DNA from: Bin90 sp965214635
GTDB taxonomy: Bacteria; Chloroflexota; Dehalococcoidia; Lucifugimonadales; JADFKI01
Length of the DNA stretch: 64,000 bases
Direction: 5' to 3'
Assembly: GCA_965214635.1 (NCBI GenBank)
Contig: OZ243964.1
Coordinates: 124,001 to 188,000 of the forward strand
Numbering within the stretch: position 1 is the first letter of the stretch; the number at the start of each line of letters is the position of its first letter. Below the pieces are notes generated by a model. That model was not told where the DNA came from and did no database searches. It was given only the letters and a program-made list of their open reading frames with translations. Positions 17,514-25,393 of the stretch are shown in pieces. Made by a program: the position numbers and the translations under genes.

Positions 17514-18464
17514 ATGACCAAACCCAAGCGAATGATAATCGACGCCGACCCCGGTATAGACGATATGGCGGCGATGTTCATGGCGTTCGGCAGCCCCAAG
17601 CTGCAGGTGGAAGCCATCACCACGGTTCACGGCAATGCCTCTGTGGAGGATTGCACGCTGAACGCCCTGCGCATTCTTGAAGCAGCGGGACGCACCGACA
17701 TCCCTGTGTACCAAGGCGTTGGCACAACGCTAAACTACTACCCGCCCATACTTGCGCCGCACATCCACGGCGACGACGGCATCGGGAACATCAACGCAGC
17801 ACTCCCCACAATAAGGGCGCAGGAACGCCACGCTGTGCCCGAACTCATCGACCGCGTGATGGCGTCTCCGGGCGAAATTACCGTCATGGCGCTTGGTCGC
17901 CTAACCAATGTTGCGCTTGCCATCTGCATCGAGCCGAGATTTGCCGAAGCCGCTGACGAGATTGTCGTCATGGGCGGCGCAATATACCAGCCCGGCAATG
18001 TGTCGCCTGTTGCGACAGCCAACATCTTCGGCGATCCCGAAGCCACCGATGTGGTCTATCGCTCCGGGGCAAATGTGGCGCAGATAGGCTTGGATGTGGT
18101 TAACCAGTTTGAGATTTCGGGAGAGCATCAGCGGCGCGTCTGGGCTGCCGACACGCCTGCCACGAGGATGATGCAGGCTGCAACGCGCTTTCACAGCCAA
18201 GCGTATCTGAAAGATAATCGGCTCGACAAGCCGGACGGCGTGAAGTATGCGGATGTCAGCCCGATGGCGTATGCGATTGCGCCCGAGCTGTTCGACTGCC
18301 GCGATCTGTATGTGCGGGTGGTAACGCAAGACGGGCTTACGCGCGGCCAGTCCGTCGCAGACCTGCGCAAGAACTCCACTGAGACGCCCAATGTGTCCGT
18401 AGCACTAGGCGCAGATGGGCAAGCCATCGCCGAACTCTGGGTGCAGTGCGCTGCCGCCGTATAG
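17514..18464 (+). CDS. Inosine/uridine-preferring nucleoside hydrolase
   Basis: 316 residues; cleaves the N-glycosidic bond of ribonucleosides for base salvage. The calcium-binding signature IIDADPGIDDM is at residues 8-18 (Asp10, Asp12, Asp16 and Asp17), with ATTVHGNASVEDCTLNA near 36 (the Asn-rich ribose site) and VMGGAIYQPGNVSP near 155. GGGAG lies about 6 nt before the ATG. The Thr replacement in the usual TVXGN segment is within family variation. Base preference is not predictable. Confidence 0.93.
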   Translation: MTKPKRMIIDADPGIDDMAAMFMAFGSPKLQVEAITTVHGNASVEDCTLNALRILEAAGRTDIPVYQGVGTTLNYYPPILAPHIHGDDGIGNINAALPTIRAQERHAVPELIDRVMASPGEITVMALGRLTNVALAICIEPRFAEAADEIVVMGGAIYQPGNVSPVATANIFGDPEATDVVYRSGANVAQIGLDVVNQFEISGEHQRRVWAADTPATRMMQAATRFHSQAYLKDNRLDKPDGVKYADVSPMAYAIAPELFDCRDLYVRVVTQDGLTRGQSVADLRKNSTETPNVSVALGADGQAIAELWVQCAAAV

Positions 18465-18560
18465 CGCTTGATACCATCTTGGAAAATGCGCCAGATGACG
18501 CAAAGCAGTTGCGCGCCAGCCCCAGAGACGATTCTGCGAGTGCAAGCGGCTAGCCGACTT

Positions 18561-19385
18561 CTACGCCCACTTCCCCGCTTCGACCGCCGTAAGGAAATCC
18601 GATACGGCGCGGTTGAACATGTCCGGCTCTTCTAGATTAATGGCGTGCCCCGACTGCGGGAACATCACTAGCCCAGAGTGTGGGATGCAGCGCTTCATGA
18701 AGATGCTCGGCTCGATGCAGGGTTCGTCTTCGTCTCCGAGCATGATGAGCGTGGGAACGGTCAGCGCCCGCATCTTGTCTTCTAGTGCGAACACGGGCGG
18801 ACGCTTGCCCTGCACACCGCGAAATGTGAGCGCAGAGCCTATGTTGTCGTGCGACAGAAACTGCTCTGCGAACTCGCTGTAACCGCGAGGGTCTTTGCGC
18901 AGCAGTTGCACCCGTGCCTCACCCCGCGAGTAGTCTTGCATAGAAGCCATGCCGTCTGTTTCCATCCGCTGCGAGTGCTCTGCCACGCCGGCGCGCCACT
19001 CGTCCACATCGGTGGAGCCAGTGCCCGCCGCCGCCACGATGAGCGACTTCGCCATCTGCGGATGGGTCAGCCCGAAGTTCAGCGCCAGCGTTCCGCCCAT
19101 AGACAGCCCGCCTATGTGCGCCTGCTCTATTCCCAGCGCATCGAGCAAGCCGCGCAAATCCTCCACCGCCGCATCCTGCGAATACGCCGCCTCGTCCGTG
19201 GGCACATCCGACGGCGGATAGCCCCGCGCGTTGTAGGTTATCACGCGGTATCGGCGCGAAAAGTAGCGCACCTGCGGCTCCCACGAACGCCAATCGCCGG
19301 CGAACTCGTGCCCCAACACTAGCGGGTAGCCCTCCCCGGTAGATTCGTAGTACAGATTTATCCCGTTCACCAGCGCTTTTGGCAT
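18561..19385 (-). CDS. Alpha/beta hydrolase
   Basis: 274 residues from the ATG at 19385 (MPKALVNGINLYYES), which has AGAAGGAAA upstream; 30 further in-frame codons before it look non-coding. The fold is evident: the oxyanion region LGHEFAGDWRSW, nucleophile elbow GLSMGG near residue 103 (Ser), Asp in LGDEDEP near 215 and His in QSGHAINLEEP near 245, so the triad is complete. Similar to 3-oxoadipate enol-lactonase and haloperoxidase-like esterases; no specific substrate can be assigned. It is divergent from the amidohydrolase gene. Confidence 0.9.
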   Translation of the reverse strand: MPKALVNGINLYYESTGEGYPLVLGHEFAGDWRSWEPQVRYFSRRYRVITYNARGYPPSDVPTDEAAYSQDAAVEDLRGLLDALGIEQAHIGGLSMGGTLALNFGLTHPQMAKSLIVAAAGTGSTDVDEWRAGVAEHSQRMETDGMASMQDYSRGEARVQLLRKDPRGYSEFAEQFLSHDNIGSALTFRGVQGKRPPVFALEDKMRALTVPTLIMLGDEDEPCIEPSIFMKRCIPHSGLVMFPQSGHAINLEEPDMFNRAVSDFLTAVEAGKWA

Positions 19386-19669
19386 TGTCGTTTCCTTCTG
19401 CTGATACACATATTTGCTTGTTTGCTTGCAGTGCCCATTTAGCGCAAGTATATTACTCGCCTCTACGATGGGCAAGATGGGCAGCAGGCGGACTCGCAGT
19501 TTGTTGCGCGGATACGGGGATACTCGGACATTCGAGTGCCTGCATGCTCATTCAGCTTGCCGCCCAGCAATACCCGCAGTGAGGACGCATTAACGCTAAC
19601 CGCGCGAATTGTGATAAATTGCAAGTGAACCACAACGCTTGCTCAAGCTATCATGCCGAATTATGGAGT

Positions 19670-20641
19670 ATGACATTGGTACGCAGCATAGACATTCACG
19701 CACACATAACGCCCGAGGGTTTCTTGCGCGCCGCAGAGCGTGGTGAGGATTGGTATGGCACGATGGCGGACGCCGCCGGCATGTATGCCTATAATCCCAA
19801 GACGGCGTGGACGCCCGAACAGCGGCTCGCCGATATGGACTCCATCGGCGTGGATGTGCATGTGCTGTCCACCAATGCCTACTTCTACAATTACGACAAA
19901 GACGCCGCCGTCGTTACCGAAATGTCTCGAGAGGCTAACGACTATGTGGCGCAGCTTACGAAAGACCATCCCACGCGCTTCGCGGGACTGGCCAACTTGC
20001 CGATGCAGGATGTAGCGGCGTCTGTTGCCGAGCTGGAGCGCTCCGTAACGCAGTTGGGGCTGAAGGGCGCGATGATTGGCGACCATGTGAACGGCAAGAC
20101 ATACGATGACCCGTGCTTTCTGCCCCTGTGGGACGCCGCCGAGCAGCTGGGTGCGTTGCTGCTTGTGCATCAGGGTGGGCCTACGATAGTAACGCCGCGC
20201 TCGTCCAAGTATCACCTGCCCAACACCATCGGCAACCTCGCCGACCGCACCGTAACCTTCGCCGCATTTGTGTTTGGCGGCGTGATGGACAAGTACCCTA
20301 ACCTGCGCGTGTGCTTGTCGCACGCCGGCGGCTATGTGTGCTATGGCATCGGCAGGATGGACAGGGGTTGGCAGGTGCGCTCCGAGGCGCGCGAACATAT
20401 CGACCGCCTTCCCAGCGAATACCTGAACCGCTTCTACTACGATTGCCTGACGCATGACGAACGGGCGCTGCGTATGCTGATAGACTTGGTCGGGGTGGAT
20501 CGCGTGCTGTTTGGCTCGGATTGGCCGTTTGATATGGCGATAGACTGGCCCGTGTCTTGGCTGCTCGGACTAGAAAGCCTGACACAGGACGAAAAGGAAG
20601 CCATCTTGCATACGAATGTGGAGCAGCTGCTGGACATCTAG
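19670..20641 (+). CDS. ACMSD-type amidohydrolase (amidohydrolase family 2)
   Basis: 323 residues. The metal-binding HXH is in SIDIHAHITPEGF at the very N-terminus; a second His lies in LLVHQGGP near 176, RVCLSHAGGY near 220 supplies another, and the metal/catalytic Asp is in LFGSDWPFDM near 287. This arrangement is that of 2-amino-3-carboxymuconate semialdehyde decarboxylase and related non-oxidative decarboxylases or hydrolases of ring-cleavage products. The start is either the ATG at 19670 or a TTG two codons later with better spacing to GGAG. It stands 128 bp upstream of the hydroxylase gene, suggesting aromatic or ring-compound catabolism (inference). Confidence 0.88.
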   Translation: MTLVRSIDIHAHITPEGFLRAAERGEDWYGTMADAAGMYAYNPKTAWTPEQRLADMDSIGVDVHVLSTNAYFYNYDKDAAVVTEMSREANDYVAQLTKDHPTRFAGLANLPMQDVAASVAELERSVTQLGLKGAMIGDHVNGKTYDDPCFLPLWDAAEQLGALLLVHQGGPTIVTPRSSKYHLPNTIGNLADRTVTFAAFVFGGVMDKYPNLRVCLSHAGGYVCYGIGRMDRGWQVRSEAREHIDRLPSEYLNRFYYDCLTHDERALRMLIDLVGVDRVLFGSDWPFDMAIDWPVSWLLGLESLTQDEKEAILHTNVEQLLDI

Positions 20642-20769
20642 GTTCAGTAAAGCGCTGCAGCTCCGTAAACGCCAAGATTTCTCGATAGCCCATCCGCATA
20701 TGCGCTGAACCATATTTTGAACCCGAACAACCATATCGCAATGAAAATACAAGAGGAATAACCGTTTAG

Positions 20770-22011
20770 ATGACCACGACAAAGCCCGATACCGCATACT
20801 ACTTGGACAAGGCGCACAGATTGGCGGAGATGGTGGCAGACAACGCCGGAGGCATCAACGCCGAGCGCGGCTTGCCGACCGATGTGGCGAACGCCATCGC
20901 AGACGCCGGCTTCTTTCGGCTGCTGATGCCGCACACACTCGGCGGCGCGCAGCTCGATCACCCGACATTCCTGCGTATTGTGCGGATGTTCGCCGAGGCG
21001 GACGGCAGCGCCGGTTGGAGCCTCAACCAAAACAATGTGTTCGCCACCAACTCCACGCGGATGAACGACAAGACGCGCCGCGAGATATACGGCGATGCGC
21101 GCGCGGTAATCACTAACGGCCCACCCACCGCCGCATGCCGAGCTGTCAGTGTGGACGGCGGCTACCTCCTCAGCGGGCGATGGAACTTCAGCAGCGGCAG
21201 CGACCACGCCACTTGGATTGCCGCTCTGACGCCCATCTACGCATCCGATACCGATGCGGACGCAGAAGCACCTGTCGCCCGGGACGGCGGTGTAGAGCCG
21301 TCGGACGCCACCCGCCGCGCTAGTGATGTGTCGCGCGCTGACATGCGAATCCTGCTTATGCCCAAGTCCGATGTGCGGATGATCGACAACTGGCAGGTGA
21401 ACGGCTTGCGGGGGACGGCGAGTCTTGGCTTCGATGCTGACGAGCTTTTCGTGCCCGCACACCGCAGCTACGACCCGCAGGCAGCGCCCCGCGAAGACGG
21501 AGCTGTGTATCGCATGCCCACATCGTTGCTGTTCGCATCTGGGTTCGCCACGGTGGCGCTCGGTGCGGCGCGCGCCGCCCTAGACGCCGCAATTTCGCTT
21601 GCGAACCGCAAAGTGCCGGGCAACACCTCCACGCAGCTGTTGCTGCGCGACTGGTCTACCACGCAACGGCAGGTGGGCGAAGCAGAAGCCATCTGGAACT
21701 CTGCCGTCGCTTGGCTGCGCGAGGCGGCAACCGCCGTGTGGGAGAGCGCTGCTGCCGGACGCCCGCTCACGCTGGATGAGCGCATCCGTATGAGGCTGGC
21801 GAGCACATTCGCCAACCGCAAAGCCACCGAGGTCGTCGACATCGCATACACGCTATGCGGCTCAAGCGCCATATTCGAGACCAACCCGGTACAGCGCCGC
21901 TTCCAAGATGTGCATGTCATCAACCAGCAGATACAGGGACGGCTGACGCACTACGACACTGCGGGGCGATACTTCTTGGGCATGGATCCAGGGCGGGATG
22001 GGCTGTTTTAG
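20770..22011 (+). CDS. Acyl-CoA-dehydrogenase-fold flavin monooxygenase/hydroxylase
   Basis: 413 residues of the acyl-CoA dehydrogenase superfamily, in the clade of reduced-flavin-dependent hydroxylases (HsaA or p-hydroxyphenylacetate hydroxylase component type). FFRLLMPHTLGGAQLDHPTF lies near 52, DGSAGWSLNQNN near 78, GYLLSGRWNFSSGSDHATW near 135 and LRGTASLGFDADELFVP near 215. The SGXWXFXSG motif and lack of the acyl-CoA catalytic Glu region support hydroxylase over dehydrogenase. A flavin reductase partner is not adjacent. The last 15 codons are repeated almost perfectly 604 bp downstream (see repeats). Confidence 0.87.
   Translation: MTTTKPDTAYYLDKAHRLAEMVADNAGGINAERGLPTDVANAIADAGFFRLLMPHTLGGAQLDHPTFLRIVRMFAEADGSAGWSLNQNNVFATNSTRMNDKTRREIYGDARAVITNGPPTAACRAVSVDGGYLLSGRWNFSSGSDHATWIAALTPIYASDTDADAEAPVARDGGVEPSDATRRASDVSRADMRILLMPKSDVRMIDNWQVNGLRGTASLGFDADELFVPAHRSYDPQAAPREDGAVYRMPTSLLFASGFATVALGAARAALDAAISLANRKVPGNTSTQLLLRDWSTTQRQVGEAEAIWNSAVAWLREAATAVWESAAAGRPLTLDERIRMRLASTFANRKATEVVDIAYTLCGSSAIFETNPVQRRFQDVHVINQQIQGRLTHYDTAGRYFLGMDPGRDGLF
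21967..22011 (+). repeat. Direct repeat, copy 1 (3' end of hydroxylase gene)
   Basis: The final 45 bp of the hydroxylase gene, encoding RYFLGMDPGRDGLF and stop. The copy at 22571-22615 matches at 43 of 45 positions, both differences being T/C transitions, one silent and one changing nothing in the motif. Confidence 0.9.
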
Positions 22012-22120
22012 CGGCGGAGTTGAGAATGCGAGACTTTCTCCGTTGCAGCCCCTCCAAGTGTGTGTGTGTCAAAGACGCTACGCTGTCTGATAGAGAGATT
22101 ATGAGAGGTGCTGTGTAGCA

Positions 22121-22552
22121 ATGGACATCATAAAGCGAGTCTTGGCGGTCTTTCTAGTGGCGACGGCGGTCGCCGTAGCACTCAACCTGATACTCACTCC
22201 GTTTTACTACGACTTGTCGCAGGATTACCCTGTGTGGAAGATCATAAAGTGGTTCATGGCGGGCGGAGCACTCATAGCGCTGGCAGTGAGCTTCCTGCGC
22301 AAGCGCACGCTGAACAGCAAGGAAGCGAGCACGCTCGACTATATACGAGTCAGCGCTGTCTATTACGGCGCAATTGTGCTGGCAATGCTGTTCTTTTGGG
22401 GATGGTTCTGGACCTTGAACCTCGGAAGCGAGATTCGAGAGGCCGGCACCTTGCACCATGTCTATTTTCCAATCGTGGATGCGCTCTTCGTCGTGGTTAC
22501 CCTCTCTGTCGGCAATCATCTCTGGGGCAGTTACGGCGTTGCGGATGCGTAA
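22121..22552 (+). CDS. Four-helix membrane protein, unknown function
   Basis: 143 residues with four hydrophobic segments, at about 6-26, 42-60, 82-101 and 115-133, and short charged loops (RKRTLNSKEAS between helices 2 and 3). Little soluble domain is present. I do not recognise the family. The gene lies between two near-identical 45-bp direct repeats of the hydroxylase gene end, so it may be part of an inserted or rearranged segment. Codon use looks like that of its neighbours. No clear ribosome binding site precedes the ATG at 22121. Confidence 0.65.
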   Translation: MDIIKRVLAVFLVATAVAVALNLILTPFYYDLSQDYPVWKIIKWFMAGGALIALAVSFLRKRTLNSKEASTLDYIRVSAVYYGAIVLAMLFFWGWFWTLNLGSEIREAGTLHHVYFPIVDALFVVVTLSVGNHLWGSYGVADA

Positions 22553-22570
22553 GAAGCGCAAAATGCCGGA

Positions 22571-22615
22571 CGATACTTCTTGGGCATGGATCCAGGGCGG
22601 GACGGGCTGTTCTAG
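22571..22615 (+). repeat. Direct repeat, copy 2 (orphan gene end)
   Basis: Second copy of the hydroxylase 3' end, including the stop codon, but with no ORF of that family upstream of it. It looks like the scar of a lost paralogue or of an unequal exchange. Confidence 0.85.
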
Positions 22616-22620
22616 GGCGG

Positions 22621-22647
22621 CTCAACATAGGCGCCCCTGGGGTTGAG
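22621..22647. terminator. Hairpin between membrane protein gene and tRNA-Lys
   Basis: CTCAAC (22621-22626) pairs with GTTGAG (22642-22647) around a GC-rich centre. It lies just past the tRNA 3' end as read leftward and after the rightward gene. No U-tract follows, so its role is uncertain. Confidence 0.3.
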
Positions 22648-22651
22648 GGAA

Positions 22652-22728
22652 TGGTGGGCCCGCAGGGATTCGAACCCTGGACACTCGGATTAAAAGTCCG
22701 ATGCTCTGCCGGGCTGAGCTACAGGCCC
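22652..22728 (-). tRNA. tRNA-Lys (UUU anticodon), CCA encoded
   Basis: Read leftward the sequence folds as a complete cloverleaf. The acceptor GGGCCTG pairs with CGGGCCC (one G-U), and TAGCTCAG opens the D arm. The anticodon stem TCGGA/TCCGA encloses CTTTTAA, giving anticodon TTT. The T arm is CAGGG-TTCGAAT-CCCTG. The discriminator A is followed by a genomically encoded CCA at 22654-22652. Confidence 0.97.
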
Positions 22729-22826
22729 CAATGTGCATTGCTGCGGATGTATAGGCACGCTGCCGCAGAAAAGCGCTGACATAATTCTAATCATGTCGTG
22801 TTCGCCTTTTCAAGGTTATTCGTACC

Positions 22827-23453
22827 TCACTCCGCTCGTGTCGATGCGGCTGATGCGGTTCCGACGCCGTCAGTGTCGGTCAGCACGCCAATCTCGTGGG
22901 GCGGCCAGTAGCGCAGCCACGCCACGCCTATCATGTTCTCGAGCGGCACTGTCCCCCAGTTGCGTGAGTCTGCGCTGTTGCGGCGGTTGTCCCCCAGCAC
23001 GAAGTAGGCGTTGGGCGCAACTGTTACAGGATCCATATCGTCATCCGAATCTTCGATGATGTAAGGCTCGTCTATCTGCTCGCCGTTAATGAACACCTGC
23101 CCCCGTCGTATCTCTACGGTGTCGCCGGGAACGCCGATGATACGCTTGACGAAGTCGCGTCCCGGGTATTGTGGGGAGTTAAACACCACCACTTCGCCCG
23201 CACGCGGCGCATGGAACGGGAAGTAGTGCCCTATGTAGCCGTCCGTATGGTCTGTCGCGCCGCCGGCTTCTTCTAGGCTGATGTGTCGGTACACAAGCTT
23301 GTTCACTATCAGGTACTGCCCCTGTACGAGCGTCGGGCGCATGCTCGTCCCCTCTACCTGAAAGCTCTGCCCCACAAACTGGATGCAGACGAACAGCAAC
23401 AGCGACAGGATGATGGTCTCTATGATTTCCCGTATGAATATTCGCATTGACAT
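22827..23453 (-). CDS. lepB: Signal peptidase I
   Basis: 208-residue membrane serine protease that removes Sec signal peptides on the outer face of the cytoplasmic membrane. One N-terminal transmembrane helix (about 11-30) is followed by the box containing the nucleophile Ser37 (GTSMRPTLVQGQ), the general base Lys103 in RDFVKRIIGVPGD and the conserved YFVLGDNRRNSADSRNWG near 155. All catalytic elements are intact. The short acidic insert before YFVLGD is within normal variation. It is divergent from the SIMPL gene. Confidence 0.95.
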   Translation of the reverse strand: MSMRIFIREIIETIILSLLLFVCIQFVGQSFQVEGTSMRPTLVQGQYLIVNKLVYRHISLEEAGGATDHTDGYIGHYFPFHAPRAGEVVVFNSPQYPGRDFVKRIIGVPGDTVEIRRGQVFINGEQIDEPYIIEDSDDDMDPVTVAPNAYFVLGDNRRNSADSRNWGTVPLENMIGVAWLRYWPPHEIGVLTDTDGVGTASAASTRAE

Positions 23454-23789
23454 CGTTCAGAAATTACAATAGATGTGTGCACACAGCCTATTATAACGCA
23501 AGGGGCTTATAACCGCTGAATGAGGCGTCTTTTTTCAGACGGACAGGTCGCCGCTCCGCAAGCCGTTGTTTAGAAAAGGCGTGCTTTGGTGTGTCGCATG
23601 CTCTTGCGAAAGTTGGTGTATGCTGGATGATAAGGCACAGAGACACAAGCGGCACATATAGATCGTGGTAACAGATAGATGCCCTGGGCGTTGTATCTAT
23701 CGGCTCATACAACGAACGGCGCACAATTGCCGTATTCGGGCTTTGGTGGACGGATTGCTAGAAATTAACATCACGGAAAGAGGTGCAAT
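23454..23789. other. Divergent intergenic region upstream of lepB and the SIMPL gene
   Basis: 336 bp with no convincing ORF. It contains a perfect leftward TATAAT (23495 down to 23490) about 37 nt upstream of the lepB ATG. No RNA gene or repeat recognised. Confidence 0.55.
23490..23495 (-). promoter_or_regulatory. Candidate -10 element for lepB
   Basis: Perfect TATAAT on the leftward strand (context GCGTTATAATAGG), about 37 nt before the lepB start. No matching -35 hexamer is evident at 16-18 nt. Confidence 0.35.
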
Positions 23790-24620
23790 ATGACGAAGGG
23801 AAAGAATACGCTCGGAGCGCTGGCGATAGCGCTCATGCTTGCGGCGGTGATGGGCGCCGGCGTGCTCTATGCAGCGCAGTCCCAGCCGCAGGCGGTCGGC
23901 GTTAGCACGGCAGCAAACAACAGCCAAGGCGAACACGAACATGACGATGCGGACGCCGCCGGCGGGCCGCGCGGCATATGGGTCTCGGGCGAGGGCAAGC
24001 TTTCGGTGGAGCCGGATGTGGCTATCCTCGGTCTGGGCGTGGAATCGACGGGGCAGACGGTGCATGAGGCGAATACTCGTGCGGGTGAATCGATGGATGC
24101 GGTGCAACAAGCCCTCACGGACAGCGGCGTCGCGGAGGCGGATATGCAGACCAGCCGCTTCAACATCTATCCGCGCTACGAATGGCGCGAGCGGACGGAA
24201 AGAGGCGTCCAGACCTCGGAGCGCGTGCTGGTGGAGTATCAGGTTACTAACAGCGTCAGGGTCAAGATTCGGGAGCTGGACGAGGTTGGGAATATCATCG
24301 ACGCGGTGGTGAGTGCAGGCGGCAACGATGTCCGCATAGACCACATCAACTTCACAGTGGAGGACACGACGGAGCAGATGGCTGAACTTCGCCGCTTGGC
24401 GGTCGCCGATGCCATGGCGAAGGCGGAACATTTGGCAGAACTGGGCGGCGTCGCGGTCGGCAAGATGCTCTACATCAGCGAAGGCGTAAATGCGCCGTCC
24501 CCGTTCGAGTATTCGCTGCGCGCCTCGCCGGAGTTTGCCGCTGCTGCGTCTGATGCCGTCATTAGCCATGGTGAGGTGGAGCTTTCGCTGAGGGTACAGG
24601 CGGTGTTCGCCATAGACTAG
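23790..24620 (+). CDS. SIMPL (DUF541) domain protein, secreted or membrane-anchored
   Basis: 276 residues with an N-terminal hydrophobic segment (residues 9-28, after MTKGK) ending AAQSQ, suggesting a signal peptide or anchor, then a His/Asp-rich linker. The SIMPL domain begins at about 65 with WVSGEGKLSVEPDVAILGLGVE, followed by VTNSVRVKIRELDEVGNIIDAVV near 150 and AVADAMAKAEHLAELGGVAVGKML near 208, all typical. SIMPL proteins are periplasmic or extracytoplasmic; their biochemical role is poorly defined. GAGG lies 7 nt before the ATG. Confidence 0.9.
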   Translation: MTKGKNTLGALAIALMLAAVMGAGVLYAAQSQPQAVGVSTAANNSQGEHEHDDADAAGGPRGIWVSGEGKLSVEPDVAILGLGVESTGQTVHEANTRAGESMDAVQQALTDSGVAEADMQTSRFNIYPRYEWRERTERGVQTSERVLVEYQVTNSVRVKIRELDEVGNIIDAVVSAGGNDVRIDHINFTVEDTTEQMAELRRLAVADAMAKAEHLAELGGVAVGKMLYISEGVNAPSPFEYSLRASPEFAAAASDAVISHGEVELSLRVQAVFAID

Positions 24621-24639
24621 CGGCACGCAGGGTCTGACT

Positions 24640-24654
24640 AGCCTGAAACAGGCT
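24640..24654. other. Short perfect hairpin downstream of the SIMPL gene
   Basis: AGCCTG and CAGGCT pair perfectly around a three-A loop, 20 nt past the SIMPL stop. No U-tract follows, so it may be a processing or weak termination signal. Confidence 0.35.
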
Positions 24655-24805
24655 CTGTTGACCGTTTAGGCGCAAGCCCTCTTTCGTTGAATTGGCAAGA
24701 AAAGAAACCGTGAAGATAGTGAACCTAATTCTCGAATAAGTCAGGCGGCGGTTAGGGCAATTATTGCTATACTTGCAAGTCATACCGCCGGAGGCACAGG
24801 GCAAC

Positions 24806-25393
24806 ATGGTTCTCAGCGACCGCACAATCAGAGCGCTCATCGCAGAGGGGGCAATCGTAATCGACCCGCTTGGCGAGGGCTGCATCCAGCCAGCGAGCGT
24901 GGATGTGCATTTGGATGGGCAGATATTGGTGTTTCGCAACTCGCGCCGTCCATACATCGATCTGCGCCAAGATATGAGCGACCTGACGGAGATCGAGACG
25001 ATAAAAGGCGAGCAGCCGTTTATGCTGCACCCGGGCGAGTTTGTGCTTGGCAGCACGCTCGAGACGATAGAGCTTCCTAACGACCTTGTGGCGCGCTTGG
25101 AGGGCAAGAGTTCGCTAGGGCGCGTGGGGCTGCTCATCCACTCCACGGCGGGATATGTGGACCCAGGATGGCGTGGCAATCTCACGCTGGAGCTTAGCAA
25201 TGTGGCGAACCTGCCCATCACGCTCTACTACGGGATGAAAATCGGACAGCTGTCTTTCCTGCGGCTGTCCACGCCGGCGGACAATCCATACGGCTCACCC
25301 GGGCTGGGCAGCAAATACTTGGGGCAGGTCGAACCCACCGCAAGCCGCGCTTTCCAAGATTTCTCGTCTAGTTCGTCCAATGGCACAATGTGA
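24806..25393 (+). CDS. dcd: dCTP deaminase
   Basis: 195-residue enzyme converting dCTP to dUTP for thymidylate synthesis. The start MVLSDRTIRALIAEG is standard for the family and is preceded by GGAGG; 14 extra in-frame codons upstream are rejected. GCIQPASVDVHLDG, EGKSSLGRVGLLIHSTAGYVDPGWRGNL (split over residues 105-135) and the catalytic Glu in LTLELSN are present. The monofunctional deaminase and the bifunctional deaminase/dUTPase cannot be separated by eye. Its last 14 bp overlap the start of ribD, so the two are translationally linked. Confidence 0.94.
   Translation: MVLSDRTIRALIAEGAIVIDPLGEGCIQPASVDVHLDGQILVFRNSRRPYIDLRQDMSDLTEIETIKGEQPFMLHPGEFVLGSTLETIELPNDLVARLEGKSSLGRVGLLIHSTAGYVDPGWRGNLTLELSNVANLPITLYYGMKIGQLSFLRLSTPADNPYGSPGLGSKYLGQVEPTASRAFQDFSSSSSNGTM

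Noticed and set aside
22108..22779. 223-codon rightward ORF running through the membrane-protein gene and the tRNA
   Set aside because: It crosses the tRNA-Lys gene antisense and its translation lacks any domain; the 143-codon frame gives a clean four-helix protein.
24674..24700. Possible terminator or RNA between the SIMPL and dcd genes
   Set aside because: The only structure is the small hairpin at 24640-24654 without a U-tract; nothing resembles a known RNA.
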